Shown here piece after piece: positions 31,294 through 43,442 of a DNA stretch of 64,000 nucleotides (position 1 is the stretch's first letter; each line of letters starts with the position of its first letter). Source of the DNA: Silene conica (Eukaryota > Streptophyta > Magnoliopsida > Caryophyllales > Caryophyllaceae); the NCBI GenBank assembly GCA_029255685.2, contig CM055313.2:77168641-77232640 (forward strand). The letters run 5' to 3'. Made by a program: the position numbers and the translations under genes. Below the pieces are notes generated by a model. That model was not told the origin of the DNA, did not search any database, and worked only from the letters and a program-made list of their open reading frames with translations.

Positions 31294-34200
31294 TTATATT
31301 TTGTCACGCAAACCAATTTCCGACCGAAGTCTTTCGAATTGTTCTCTTTCCAACGGTTTTGTGAAAATATCCGCAAGTTGATCTTCGGTTCTACAAAAAC
31401 TTAAGCATATATGCCCTTTTTCCACTTGATCACGTAGAAAATGATGTCGGATGTCTATGTGTTTGGTACGTGAGTGTTGTATTGGATTTTTTGAAATGTT
31501 AATTGCACTAGTGTTATCACAAAAGATAGGGGTAGTTTCGAAAATTAGACCGTAGTCATGTAATTGTTGTCTTACCCATAGAATTTGCGCACAACAAAGA
31601 GCGGCACTTACATACTCACTTTCGGCCGTGGACAATGCAACGGTGTTTTGTTTCTTTGAAGCCCATGAAATTATGCACGGTCCAAGGAACGTTGCAATTC
31701 CTGACGTGCTCTTTCTTTCCACGAGGTCACCGGCATAGTCCGCATCCGAGAAACCTACAAGATCAAGTTCAAAATGAGTTGGATACCAAAGATGTACTCC
31801 TTGTGTTCCAACCAAATACCTAAAAATCCGTTTTACGGCTTTGAAGTGTGATTCTTTAGGATTTGCTTGGAAACGAGCACATACACAAACACTATATTGT
31901 ATATCCGGACGACTTGCGGTTAAGTAGAGAAGTGAGCCAATCATACCTCGATAAATCCTCTCACTTACACTCTTACCTTCCTCATCTTTGTCATTTTTGA
32001 CTTTGGACATCATGGGGGTAGGCATTGGTTTGGAGTCGGACAACCCGAACTTATTTAACATCTCTTTTAAGTACTTTTGTTGATGAATCATTGTTCCTTG
32101 TTCATTTTGTTTGATTTGAAGACCAAGGAAAAATCCTAGTTCTCCCATCATACTCATTTCAAATTCGGATGTCATCAAATCAGAAAAATACTTATAAAGA
32201 ACGTTATTTGTTGCACCAAAAATGATATCATCGACATAAACTTGTGCAAGCAACAGTTCAGTTCCTTGTGACTTAATAAACAACGTTTTATCAACCGAGC
32301 CTCGTGAGAAGCCGTTTTCAAGTAAAAACTTAGACAATCTGTCGTACCAAGCTCGAGGAGCTTGCTTTAAACCGTAAAGTGCTTTGTCAAGTTTGAAAAC
32401 ATGGTTAGAAAATTCATTATTTATAAATCCGGGAGGTTGTTCAACAAAAACTTCCTCTTCAAGGTATCCATTTAGAAACGTGGTTTTCACGTCCATTTGA
32501 AAGAGTTTGATACCTTGAAAGGATGCAAAAGCTATGAGCATACGTATGGCCTCAAGTCTAGCTACCGGTGCAAAGGTTTCATCATAATCAATCCCTTCTT
32601 GTTGATTATACCCTTGCACCACTAATCTAGCCTTGTTACGTACGATTTCTCCAACATCATCAAGCTTATTGCGAAAGACCCACCTCGTACCAATGACAGT
32701 ACGTTGGGCAGGCCTAGGAACCAGATGCCATACCTTGTTACGTTCAAATTGCTCTAATTCTTCTTGCATTGCTGTGGTCCAGTATTCATCAGTCAAGGCC
32801 ACTGTGACATTGGTTGGTTCAATTTTTGAGATGAAAGAATGGAATGCACAGTAATTTTGGAGGGAGGATCTGGTTTTTACTCCTGAATTGAGATCACTGG
32901 TTAGGTTTGATAGAGGATGTGAGCTTTGATGTTTCCAATTTTTGAGAACAAGTGGTTCGGGGGAGTTATTTGTTTCTGATGCAACAGTAGAGGCTACTGT
33001 TGAATTTTGGGGATTTGTTGAAAGAGGACTTGGTTCTTCCTCTGTTTGTGTGGTCAGTTGCTGTTCCCTTTCCAAATTTCCCCCTGAGGTGCTGGCTTCT
33101 TCTGTTGGTGAGGGAGTGTTAGTTCCCCCTGGATTTTGGCCGTTTTCCTCATGCAACAGTTGATCAGACTGTTGCTCGTCCTCTTCTAGCACTTGATCCA
33201 TATCACGACGGATCATGCCAATCTCAAAGTCATCATCATATTCATCTTCTTCATCCTGATCATCAGAAATAAACAAACTTGATTCATCAAATATTACATG
33301 TACGCTTTCCTCCATTTTCATGGTACGTTTGTTATATATTTTATATGCCTTACTATGATCCGAATATCCGACAAATACTCCTTCATCACTTCGAGCATCA
33401 AATTTTCCAAGGTTGTCTTTTCCATTATTGTGAACAAAACACTTACTACCAAAACATATTAAGTGTGAAATGTTAGGTTTTCTGCCTCGAAGCAATTCAT
33501 AAGGAGTCTTGTTTGACATTTTTCGAATCATAACACGGTTATAAGTATAACAAGACGTATTGACCGCTTCTGCCCAAAAATTTCTAGGAACCTTAGAGCT
33601 AATGAGTAAAGTCCTAGCCATGTTTTCCAAAGTTCGATTCATTCTTTCCACTACCCCGTTTTGTTGTGGGGTTCTAGCGGCAGAAAAGTTATGGCTAACA
33701 CCGTACTCATTACAATAGTCATTGAAAGATGAATTCTCAAATTCGGATCCATGATCGGATCTTAATGAAATGAGTTTGTATCCAAATTTATTTTGAACCT
33801 TCTTGACCCAAATAAGGAATTCATCAAAGGTTTGATCCTTAGAAATTAGGAACAAAATCCAAACGTACCGTGAGAAGTCATCAACAATTACACAAATGTA
33901 CCTACTACCACCTTTGCTAGGTATACGCATTGGTCCACATAGATCTATGTGGATGAGTTCTAGTGGTAGAGAAGTACTAATGACATTTTTGGATTTAAAG
34001 GAGTTCTTTACTTGTTTCCCTTTTACACAGTCATCACAAAGAGATTTGAATTCAAATTTTATGTTAGGAATGCCATCTACTAGGTCAAGTTTTCTTATGG
34101 TATTTAGTGTTTTGGCATTCACATGACCAAGTCGTTTATGCCAAAGCCAAGGGTTATTCTTTTGAACACTCATGCAAGACAAGGTTTGTCCCGAGAAAGA

Positions 34201-34590
34201 GTGAAGATTGGTCATGTAAACATCCTTAACACGATTACCACTAAGAATGAGATTCCTAGTCTTTTCATCTATTATTCTACATTCATTTGCACGGAATTCA
34301 ACAATATTACCACGATCACATAATTGAGAAATACTAAGAAGATTGTGCTTCAAACCTTTGACAAGCAACACTTTGTCGACGCATAGTGACTTTGACTTAC
34401 CAACTTTTCCAATACCAACTATTTCACCTCGTTTGTTGTCACCAAAAGTCACCATACCGCCATCATAGGCCTTTAGTGAGAGAAATTGGTTTTTATCTCC
34501 CATCATATGACGTGAGCATCCACTGTCCAAATACCAATTGCTGCTGCCTCCCACTATAGCCTGCACATAATCAATTCGTTAGTTTAGGAA
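31294..34590 (-). CDS. Sirevirus pol: protease, integrase, reverse transcriptase, RNase H
   Basis: A ~1,090-aa frame without internal stops opens after a TAA near 34588. In order: protease WYLDSGCSRHM (~residue 12), GAG-pre-integrase LWHKRLGHVNAKTL with CDDCVKGK, integrase D/D/E residues in IHIDLCGPM, SDHGSEFENS and QQNGVVERMNRT, an acidic linker (DEEDEYDDDFE), reverse transcriptase (FQMDVKTTFLNGYL; catalytic YVDDIIFG), and RNase H (GFSDADYAGD, STAESEYVSA, FCDNTSAINIS, HIDIRHHFLRD). All catalytic motifs are present. It is in a different frame from gag and lacks an ATG at its start, so translation would need frameshifting, readthrough or polyprotein decay at the junction. Confidence 0.93.
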
Positions 34591-34613
34591 CCCAGACTAG
34601 CTTGGGTTCCTTC

Positions 34614-36596
34614 TTAACATTCTTCTTTTTTAAACACTTCCTTTTTGACCCATGATTGTTTAGCTCTTGAAGTACTTCTTTCTAGGTCAAGTTTTCTCTT
34701 TTCACATCCATTGAACTCATGACCGGTGTTACCACAATAGTTACAGATTATGTATTCAGCAAGACCAGCGTATTTTCTTCTTCTGAAGTCAGTTTGACTC
34801 GGGTCTTGGTTTCTAATGCAACAGTGTGTGTTACTGTTGCGTGAAAAACCAAGTCCAGTCATTTTCTCTCGACATTCATATTCTTGTGATTGCTTTAGAA
34901 GAAATTCTAGGACTCTCTGACTACCTTCCCATTTGAGATAGAAGGTTTTGGCCTCATCTAACTTTTTATTCAAGGTCTTGATTTCACTTAGATGTTCATG
35001 GTTTAGCCTTTGTGATTTGTCGAGAGCATGTTTAATGTGACTCACTTCATCACTCAACATTGATCCAACTTGTTGTAGTTGTTTGTTATCTTGCTTATAG
35101 AAAGTGAGTTCAAACAGCAAAGAGTCACGTTCCTTGGTGATTGTGGAGACACGTTTGTTAAGGCTGCTCAATTCTTTGTCAAGATCTGATGCAACAGTGC
35201 AAGAGTCTGTGACATGAATTTGTTCCAGCTTTTTGGTAAGAGTACGGTTCTGTTTTTGCAAACTCTTAATTTCATTTTCGACAATGGTTGAGGAGTTGGT
35301 TATGTCATTTTCATTTAGACTTTCTTTTAGACAAATGTTTTCTTCAGCAATGTTCTCGATTTCTTCTTGCATTGCTTCAAGTTTATCATTTTGAACACGA
35401 CACTTGTCTATGAATTGATCTAATAAAATGCACACTTTATCTTTTGAGAATGACCGAGCCTTTTTCTTAAGTGAGTTTACCTCATTGTCGGAGTCAGCGT
35501 TGGAATCATTTGAGTGGGCCATAAGACATACGACCTTTTCTTTAGAGGATTTTGAGACACTTTTTGAAGAGTTTGACGAGACACATAACTTGGCATCTAA
35601 TTCGTCCTCAAGGATTTCCTCCTCTTCGGAATCAGATAAACCCCAAATAGCCGTCATGACTTTTGCCTTATAATCTTGCTTTGCAATGTCACGTTTCTCC
35701 TTTGATTTAAATAGATCCCACTTTGGACATTCTTTGATTTGGTGACCCTTGTCACCACATTTAAAACATCCAATAGTGGTGGTCGATTTTCTCTTAGGAA
35801 ACTGTCGTTTACTAGCATTAGTCTTAAACCTTTGAGAGCCCCTACCATTTATCATATTCGCAATGTTTTTGGTAAACAAAGCAAACTCATCATCTCCATC
35901 CTCCTCATCACTAGAGAGAGCATTGAGAGCGAGCCCTTTCCCTTTGGAACTTTCCTCAGAACGCTTCACGAGGGTTAGTTCGTGAGCCATGAGTGAGCCC
36001 ATTAGTTCATTAAGGGATAGAATAGATAGGTCTTTTGCTTCCTCAATAGCGGTAACCTTTGGTTGCCATCTTTCGGTTAGGCTACGAAGAACTTTGCGAA
36101 CTAGATCCTCGGGTTCAAAAACCCTCCCTAGATTTTTGAGTTCATTGACAATGCTAGAAAAACGAGAGGAGAGACTATTTATGGATTCATCCTTAGTCAT
36201 GTTAAATATCTCGTACTGTTGCATAAGAAGATCTATTCGATACTTCTTTACTTGTGACGTTCCCTCATATGCAAGGCATAGGGTGTCCCAAATTTCCTTG
36301 GCCGACGTGCAGCCAGATATCCGATTGATCTCTTGTTCACCGATGCCATATTGAAGGATGGACATGGCTTTAGAGTTCTTTTCGACCTTTTTGTAATCTG
36401 ACTCAACGTACTTGTCCTCGCTTTTTGGTGTACTAGTGCCATCGGCATTAGTGACAGAAATAGCGAGGGGGCCATTTTTTATTATTAACCAACACTCATA
36501 ATCAGTACCCTTAACGTAGTGCTCCATGCGATGTTTCCACCAGACATAGTTATCTCCCTTGAAGATGGGATACTTAGTGTGTTTATTTTCGTCCAT
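34614..36596 (-). CDS. Sirevirus gag
   Basis: This is a 660-aa frame from an ATG at 36596. The N-terminus (YPIFKGDNYVWWKHRMEHY) and the following KEIWDTLCLAYEGTSQVKKY are the copia gag UBN2/DUF4219 type. A CCHC zinc knuckle (CFKCGDKGHQIKEC) lies near residue 280, then a long coiled-coil region (~370-570), and a second CCHC-like finger (CNYCGNTGHEFNGC) near 630. The long gag with coiled coil fits Sireviruses. The primer binding site (minus TGGTATCAGAGCC near 36655) lies just upstream. Gag would assemble the particle holding element RNA. Confidence 0.93.
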   Translation of the reverse strand: MDENKHTKYPIFKGDNYVWWKHRMEHYVKGTDYECWLIIKNGPLAISVTNADGTSTPKSEDKYVESDYKKVEKNSKAMSILQYGIGEQEINRISGCTSAKEIWDTLCLAYEGTSQVKKYRIDLLMQQYEIFNMTKDESINSLSSRFSSIVNELKNLGRVFEPEDLVRKVLRSLTERWQPKVTAIEEAKDLSILSLNELMGSLMAHELTLVKRSEESSKGKGLALNALSSDEEDGDDEFALFTKNIANMINGRGSQRFKTNASKRQFPKRKSTTTIGCFKCGDKGHQIKECPKWDLFKSKEKRDIAKQDYKAKVMTAIWGLSDSEEEEILEDELDAKLCVSSNSSKSVSKSSKEKVVCLMAHSNDSNADSDNEVNSLKKKARSFSKDKVCILLDQFIDKCRVQNDKLEAMQEEIENIAEENICLKESLNENDITNSSTIVENEIKSLQKQNRTLTKKLEQIHVTDSCTVASDLDKELSSLNKRVSTITKERDSLLFELTFYKQDNKQLQQVGSMLSDEVSHIKHALDKSQRLNHEHLSEIKTLNKKLDEAKTFYLKWEGSQRVLEFLLKQSQEYECREKMTGLGFSRNSNTHCCIRNQDPSQTDFRRRKYAGLAEYIICNYCGNTGHEFNGCEKRKLDLERSTSRAKQSWVKKEVFKKEEC

Positions 36597-36659
36597 AACT
36601 ATAGGATTAACTCTTTTGGGGCTTAGCCAATATCAAGAGCACGAGGCTCTGATACCAAT

Positions 36660-37550
36660 TGAAGAGTTAAGAACGAATAAACACCTAAGAGGGGGAGGGG
36701 GTGAATTAGGTGTGACCTTTTTAAAATTTTAACGGCAACTACACTTGAGAGACTTAATGACGAGTAAGTTCACAAGATGAGCAAAGTGTTCTATGCAACA
36801 GTATGATTGACTGTTACACAGAAACTTGGAATCGTTCAAGTAAGCGAGAATAAAGCGAAGAGTATGTAAGTAAATAAGCAAACAACCAACGTTAAAAAAT
36901 TGGTTCAGTCTCTACTCCGAGACCTACGTCCAACCGTTATTTTATTGATTGTTTAGAAATTTACTCCAACAACTAAACGAATACAAGTAAAATAACTCGC
37001 CAACCTACTCCGGTTGCATTTGCTCGAAGCTACTCCGCTTCAAGACTTGACTCAAACTTAAAGCTACTCCGCTTCAAGAGTTTTAGGACGTTCTATCTCT
37101 GGTTTACAGGATCAGAATCTCAGATGTTCACTTAAGAACGTGGAGATTTACATTTAAGATCTAAACACGAGAATCATGGAACAAACTCATTATGTCACAG
37201 TGTAGCTTACTGATGCATGGAGATTTTCAGACCGAGTTTGAGAAAAACGTTTGAAGACTTTTAAACTTAAAATGGTTTTGCAAAACTTAAAGAAAGAACT
37301 TTGAAGGCTTAAGAGTTTTGCAGAAAACTTCAATAAATGTTGTAAAAGCCTTAGCATTGAATGAGGCTAAGGGGTTTCTTTTATAGTACTTCAAATGTGG
37401 GTATTACCCAATGTGTACTTCCTTTGTACTTTTATCCATTGGATAATAGCTAGCCCACTTGACAAGCAAAAGTTGTTGTTTAGTTTTCATTGGCTTTTGA
37501 TAAAGCAAATCAGATTTGTGTTTGTAAAATATCTTCTAATAAGATGCTTA
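36660..37550 (-). repeat. 5' LTR of the Sirevirus element, left part
   Basis: It matches 27157-28047 with two differences noted. It stops at GCTTA, the target site of the nested copia element. Confidence 0.95.
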
Positions 37551-38548
37551 TGTGAGGAATAAAACGCGTATTCACCCTAAATTTGCAGGATTATAATGAA
37601 ATATACAATTGTGAATATCGTCATAAGATTAAAAACATGAGAAAAGAAGTACAACCTTTAGTCCTCGCGCAAAAGGCCTAAGAACAGGAATTAATGCAAA
37701 TTCCCTCCTATAACTTGCACCCAAGATTTAGTTTGAGACGAGGCCGCGTGTGCTAGAAATCCTCTCCAATTGCCTTGCAATATAGGGAGAGCCCTTGAGG
37801 TTTTAGATGTGAGATCTGAGGTTTTGGAAGAAGAGTGCTCTCAAAACCCTAATTTTCTTTGAGAATAATTTAACAGTGTGCCAAGAGTAACTGACATAAG
37901 GAGAAAGACTCTCCTTATGTAGCTCTTGATTTCGGCCGAAACAGGGTTTGGGTAGGAGTGGGCTTTCCACTCTTACCTTATCCCAATGCGTGATTCGACC
38001 CATTTAGCTTTAAGTTGTTCGCGGGTTTTATTTATAAATCGTAACATGTTATCAGATATTAATACAGTCGATATATTAATAACGGTCTGATAAAATACGA
38101 TATTGTATAATTACCTAAATTAATATAACTGTTTATATTAATTCGCGAATACAATATTTAATTAAATATAACTGTTTATATTTAATTTACGAATTAATCT
38201 TGTAATCCGTATTAGCTAAAATTATTTAATCCGTATTAAATAATAATTCTCAACATCTTATTGACTAATTTAATAGTCAATACCTCTGACTAACTGTTTA
38301 GTCGTATCCGGCAAAATGTGACTGTATTTTCATACCTTCACATCTCTCAAACGTGTCCTATAGGTGTGACGTATAGGGACCAGTTGACCACCGCCATCCG
38401 TATGACAATAACGTCAAACTTATCTAGCAAGCCAACCGTTATTGATAAACGTGGATCAACTGGTAATAATACAGAAGTATGCCCTTGTGATCCTTAAAGA
38501 GATTTAATAAGTCATTGTACTTAATTGTCAAGGACATCAGCCCCAACA
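37551..38548 (-). repeat. 3' LTR of the young copia element
   Basis: On the plus strand TGTGAGGAATAA ... CAGCCCCAACA, 998 bp, 99.5 percent identical to 45188-46185 by eye. Related older LTRs occur at 16746-22850 and 61350-64000. Confidence 0.96.
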
Positions 38549-39410
38549 ATCTCCCACTTGTCCGTACAAGGGTATGTTCAATGACGTTATCACACTACAT
38601 GTGGAGGACACAATCTCCAACAAACTCCCACTTGTCCGTACAAGTGTAGGTGCGATAACCGATTCTCATATCCTTTTAAAATTTCTCCCACTCAATGTAA
38701 GACAATTTGCAAATCCGCATTCGCAAAGGTCGTATCTCACAAGCGATCTGTATCAAGAGTGGTTTCCCCGACTAGAGAGTAACTTAACTGATAAAACGAA
38801 TCTGTATTCGAGCATGGCCATGCATTTCAGTTACTACTCCTCGAGTGGCCCTGAGAAATGATAAAATCCTGATAAGGGTTTGGATATTTCCCTCAACTCG
38901 AATCCTGCCGATATCGCCCAGCATGAAATAACCCAGAAAAAATCCTCTTGGCCCCTGTTACGGTGACCGTGGGAAAGAAACCAAAGTTACCCAAAATCTG
39001 TCTTAATCTCAAGAAACAGTTGAAAGTCAAAAGACTCGACTCTAAGGAACACTATGGAGGTCCTATCCACGACCTGGCACCCAATGTTATAAAACATTTA
39101 GGACTCCATAACGTTGTCACGGGGTGTCCTACGAGATATCCGTATAACTCGCCTTTGTGATTGGTCAGTCATCCACGTGACTTATGGCTCGTTGAACCCA
39201 CCATCAACCAACGTCACAAAATGATTACCTGAGTTATCAGCTCAAGTGGGTAATCAAGGACCAAAACGATGTAATGTTAATCAGTTCACTTTGTGGTGTT
39301 CAAAATTGGCGTACAATTCCACATGAGAAACAAAACATTTTATATCATAACAATAAGGTTGAATAGAGTACACGTGAAAATGAATTATTACATGAATTCA
39401 TAAAAGAGTA
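38549..39410 (-). other. 3' untranslated region with duplicated polypurine-type motif
   Basis: The sequence next to the LTR, CTCCCACTTGTCCGTACAAG (38551-38570; purine-rich on the minus strand), is the likely polypurine tract. The same 20 bases recur at 38625-38644, and a shorter version near 38686. No ORF is supported; ORFs here lack similarity. Confidence 0.75.
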
Positions 39411-42400
39411 CTACAACTTAGGAACACATCCAATTCCCATGGAATGAATGTGCCCTTCATGCTTATCACGTGGTAATGCTTTTGTGAGAGGATCAGCTAT
39501 GTTGTCATCCGTAGCGATCTTTTCAATAAAAATCTCATTTTGCTCCACGTAATCCCGGATTAGATGAGCTTTCCGTTGTACATGCCTAGCCTTGCTGCTA
39601 GACTTATGCTCCTTAGCTTGGAAGATGGCACCGCTATTGTCACAATAGACGGTGATTGGGTCATTCGAACTAGGCACTACTGATAGTCCTTGTAAGAATT
39701 GACGCATCCATATTGCTTCCTTAGCTGCTTCTGAGGCGGTATAGTACTCGGACTCAGTCGTAGAATCTGCTGTAACACTCTGTTTAGAACTTTTCCAGCT
39801 GACAGCAGCGCCATTAAGAGTAAAGACGTATCCAGACTGAGATTTCGAGTCATCTCGATCTGTTTGGAAGCTAGCATCTGCGTAACCCGTGGCGCAGAGC
39901 GTTGAGTCGCCTCCAAAAGTCAATCCCCAATCTTTAGTCCTCCGTAGGTACTTAAGAATGTTTTTCACGGCCATCCAGTGTTGTTCACTTGGATGAGCTT
40001 GGAATCGACTGGTCATACTCAATGCATATGCAACGTCTGGACGTGTGCATATCATGGCATACATGATCGATCCTATTGCCGAAGCATAAGGAATCCGACT
40101 CATGCGCTCTTTCTCTTCCATTGACTTAGCTTCTTGAGTCTTGCTCAAGTGAAGCCCAGGAGTCATGGGAAGGAACCCCTTCTTGGAGTTCGTCATACTG
40201 AATCTCTCCAGAATCTTCTCTATATAAGACTCCTGACTGAGAGACAACATCCGTCGTGATCTATCCCTGTAGATACGGATGCCCAAAATTCTTTGTGCCT
40301 CTCCCAGATCTTTCATCTGGAAATGGTTTTTCAACCATGCTTTAACCGAAGATAAGAGAGGTATGTCATTCCCAATCAAGAGTATGTCATCGACATACAG
40401 TACTAGGAATACAATCTTACTCCCACTCGACTTGATATAGAGACATGGTTCCTCGACTGATCGAATGAACCCATTCTCTTTTATCACTTGGTCGAAGCGA
40501 TGATTCCAACTCTGCGATGCTTGCTTAAGTCCATAGATGGAACGCTTAAGCTTGCAAACTTTCTTAGGATGTGCTGGATCAATAAAACCCTCGGGTTGTA
40601 CCATGTACAACTCTTCCTCCAAATAACCGTTTAAGAAGGCGGTTTTAACGTCCATTTGCCATATTTCATAATCGTGAAATGCGGCGATCGCTAAGATAAT
40701 CCGAATGGAACGTAGCATGACTACGGGTTCAAAGATCTCATCATAGTGCAAGCCTGGCACTTGAGTGAAACCTTTAGCAACTAGTCTAGCCTTATGGATA
40801 TCTTGTTGTCCTTCCACGGCATGCTTTATCTTGTAAAGCCATTTGCATTGAAGGGGACGTACCTTTGCAGGTAGGTCCACAAGATCCCACACGTTGTTCT
40901 CATACATGGAGTCCATTTCGGATTGCATGGCTTCTAGCCATAGCTTTGAGTCAGATCTGGTCATGGCACCTTTATAGGTTGTGGGTTCATTACCCTCTAG
41001 GAGTAAGACGTCATCTGTATCGTGTTCCTCGACCATACCAATGTATCTGTCCGGTGGAATAGAGACTCTTCCTGACCTCCTAGGTTCCTCAGGGATATCT
41101 ACCGCAGCCTCGGTTGAAGGAACTGTTTCCTCCAATGGTTGCTCGGTAGTTGGTTCTTGAACCTCCGATAACTCGAAGGTTCTATTACTCGACTTGTTCT
41201 CGAGAAATTCTTTTTCCAAGAACGTCGCACTAGCCGCAACAAAAACACGTTGTTCGGTAGGCGAGTAGAAGTAATGACCAAACGTTCCCTTTGGATAGCC
41301 TATAAAGTATGTATTGACCGATCGCGGGCCGAGCTTATCCTCGTGTCTCCACTTGACATAAGCCTCGCAGCCCCAAACCCGAATAAAGGACAAGTTAGGG
41401 ACCGTTCCCTTCCATAGCTCGAATGGAGTCTTGTCAACAGCTTTAGACGGACTTCGGTTAAGTATTAGAGCGGCCGACAAAAGAGCATAGCCCCACAATG
41501 AATCAGGCACAACGGTGTGACTCATCATGGATCGAACCATATCAAGTAAAGTTCGATTTCTCCGTTCGGACACACCATTTAATTGTGGTGTTCCAGGTGG
41601 AGTCAACTGTAGCACGATCCCACAGTCTTTAAGGTGTTGATCAAACTCGCGTGAAAGATACTCACCACCACGATCCGAGCGTAGTGCTTTAATCTTTCTA
41701 CCCAGCTGGTTCTGTACCCGATTCTGGTATTCTTTGAACTTGTCAAAGGATTCACTTTTATGTTTCATCAAGTAGACATAGCCATATCTACTCAAATCAT
41801 CCGTGAAAGTGATGAAATACCTATAGCCATCTCGTGCGTTGATCGACATAGGGCGACATACGTCCGTATGTATGAGTCCTAATAGGTCGGCAGCGCGCAT
41901 TCCAACACCTTTGAAGGAAATACGAGTCATTTTGCCGATGAGACATGATTCACACGTGCCATATGATTCGAAATCAAAGGGCGAAATAGCTCCATTCTGT
42001 ATGAGCTGTTTTACGCGTTTCTCATTTATGTGTCCCATACGACAATGCCATAGGTAAGTTTGATCTTTGTCACCTACCTTTATTCTTTTATTATTCACAT
42101 GTAATATCTCGGTAGTTTGATCTAAAACATAAATTCCATTCATGGAAACTGCCTTGCCATAAATCATATTGTGTAAAGAGAAAATACAGCTATTATTCTC
42201 TATTACAAATGAAAAACCAAGTTTGTCAAGTGCAGAAACTGAAATAATGTTTTTGGATAAACTAGGAACATAATAACAGTTATACAAAAATAACTCGAAT
42301 CCACTTGGAAGCTGGATTACGTATGTTCCCTTCGAGACTGCAGCCACACGTGCTCCATTCCCGACACGCAGGTCCACCTCACCCTTGATTAGGGGTTCTT

Positions 42401-43442
42401 GGTTTCGGAGGCCCTGCACATGATTACATAGATGAGAACCACAACCAGTATCAAGTACCCAAGTTCCGCAACTTGCGTGGTTAATCTCAATCATGTGAAT
42501 AAAAGAAGAAGAAGACATACCAACAGGAGTAACACGGCCTGCTTTAATGTCCTCGCGATACACGGGGCAGGAGCGCCTCCAATGCCCAGTCTTGTGGCAA
42601 TGGTGACATTCCATGCTTGTATCTTTGCTCTTTGTCTTGCCTTGTGAGTTGCTCGACTCACCTGGCCCACTCTTAGCAAATCCTGGTTTCTTGAACCTGG
42701 GCTTACCTACCGCTAGGTCGCCCTGAGCTTTAGCCTTCCCTTTACCTTTCCCCTTACTGGAGATCATGAGAACATCTTGCTTAAGACTCCCACTCAACTT
42801 AAGATCCTTCTCAGTCTGTACGAGAAGGGAGTGGAGCTCATGGGGAGTCTTCTTCATGTCGTTCATGTAGTAGTTGGCCCTAAAGAGGGCGAACCCATCA
42901 TGAAGCGAATGAAGCATGCGATCAACGATGATGTTCTCACTGATCTTGCAGTTTAGGGACTCCAGTTTCTCGATATTCTCAATCATGTTGAGAATATGTG
43001 GGCTAACAGCTTGGCCCTTCTGGAGTTTCGCCTCAAAGAAGCGACAGGTATGCTCATAAGAAACGATTCTCGGAGCCTTGGAGAATTCGTTAGTGAGCGT
43101 GGTGAAAATCTTGTTTGCACCATGGGTTATGAAGCGTCTTTGCAAATTAGATTCCATTGCATAGATGAGTACGTTCTTTATCGCACCCGCTTCCATGACG
43201 AAGTCGCTATGAGCACGAACATCGTTGGCTCTAGCTCCAGTTCCTGGGTGTGCCGGAATTGGCTCAGTTAAATACTTAAGCTTTCCGTCAGCAATGGCAG
43301 CATTCCGTAGTGCTGCCTCCCAGTCAGAGAAGTTTGACCCATCATTCCTCAGTCTAGTTGACTGATTCATTGAGTCCATGAAGGCTTTTAGCCAGGATTC
43401 ACGTGCTAGCTTGGCACTTGGCATTGGGTCTTCACCAGCCAT
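39411..43442 (-). CDS. Ty1/copia gag-pol polyprotein (1,343 aa)
   Basis: One uninterrupted frame from ATG 43442. Gag begins with a TRLRNDGSNFSDWEAALRNA block and has a CCHC knuckle CHHCHKTGHWRRSC near residue 280. Protease is WVLDTGCGSHLCN (~330). GAG-pre-integrase and zinc finger (HCRMGHINEKRVKQL, CESCLIGKM) lead to integrase with D (LIHTDVC), D (ALRSDRGGEY) and E (PQLNGVSERRNRTLLD). RT has WQMDVKTAFLNGYLEEELY and the catalytic YVDDILLIGND. RNase H has GYADASFQTDRDD, STTESEYYTASEA and CDNSGAIFQAKEH. All expected catalytic residues are present. An arginine in DVCRPMS replaces the usual glycine. The protein should be processed into capsid and enzymes by its own protease. Confidence 0.96.
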   Translation of the reverse strand: MAGEDPMPSAKLARESWLKAFMDSMNQSTRLRNDGSNFSDWEAALRNAAIADGKLKYLTEPIPAHPGTGARANDVRAHSDFVMEAGAIKNVLIYAMESNLQRRFITHGANKIFTTLTNEFSKAPRIVSYEHTCRFFEAKLQKGQAVSPHILNMIENIEKLESLNCKISENIIVDRMLHSLHDGFALFRANYYMNDMKKTPHELHSLLVQTEKDLKLSGSLKQDVLMISSKGKGKGKAKAQGDLAVGKPRFKKPGFAKSGPGESSNSQGKTKSKDTSMECHHCHKTGHWRRSCPVYREDIKAGRVTPVGMSSSSFIHMIEINHASCGTWVLDTGCGSHLCNHVQGLRNQEPLIKGEVDLRVGNGARVAAVSKGTYVIQLPSGFELFLYNCYYVPSLSKNIISVSALDKLGFSFVIENNSCIFSLHNMIYGKAVSMNGIYVLDQTTEILHVNNKRIKVGDKDQTYLWHCRMGHINEKRVKQLIQNGAISPFDFESYGTCESCLIGKMTRISFKGVGMRAADLLGLIHTDVCRPMSINARDGYRYFITFTDDLSRYGYVYLMKHKSESFDKFKEYQNRVQNQLGRKIKALRSDRGGEYLSREFDQHLKDCGIVLQLTPPGTPQLNGVSERRNRTLLDMVRSMMSHTVVPDSLWGYALLSAALILNRSPSKAVDKTPFELWKGTVPNLSFIRVWGCEAYVKWRHEDKLGPRSVNTYFIGYPKGTFGHYFYSPTEQRVFVAASATFLEKEFLENKSSNRTFELSEVQEPTTEQPLEETVPSTEAAVDIPEEPRRSGRVSIPPDRYIGMVEEHDTDDVLLLEGNEPTTYKGAMTRSDSKLWLEAMQSEMDSMYENNVWDLVDLPAKVRPLQCKWLYKIKHAVEGQQDIHKARLVAKGFTQVPGLHYDEIFEPVVMLRSIRIILAIAAFHDYEIWQMDVKTAFLNGYLEEELYMVQPEGFIDPAHPKKVCKLKRSIYGLKQASQSWNHRFDQVIKENGFIRSVEEPCLYIKSSGSKIVFLVLYVDDILLIGNDIPLLSSVKAWLKNHFQMKDLGEAQRILGIRIYRDRSRRMLSLSQESYIEKILERFSMTNSKKGFLPMTPGLHLSKTQEAKSMEEKERMSRIPYASAIGSIMYAMICTRPDVAYALSMTSRFQAHPSEQHWMAVKNILKYLRRTKDWGLTFGGDSTLCATGYADASFQTDRDDSKSQSGYVFTLNGAAVSWKSSKQSVTADSTTESEYYTASEAAKEAIWMRQFLQGLSVVPSSNDPITVYCDNSGAIFQAKEHKSSSKARHVQRKAHLIRDYVEQNEIFIEKIATDDNIADPLTKALPRDKHEGHIHSMGIGCVPKL

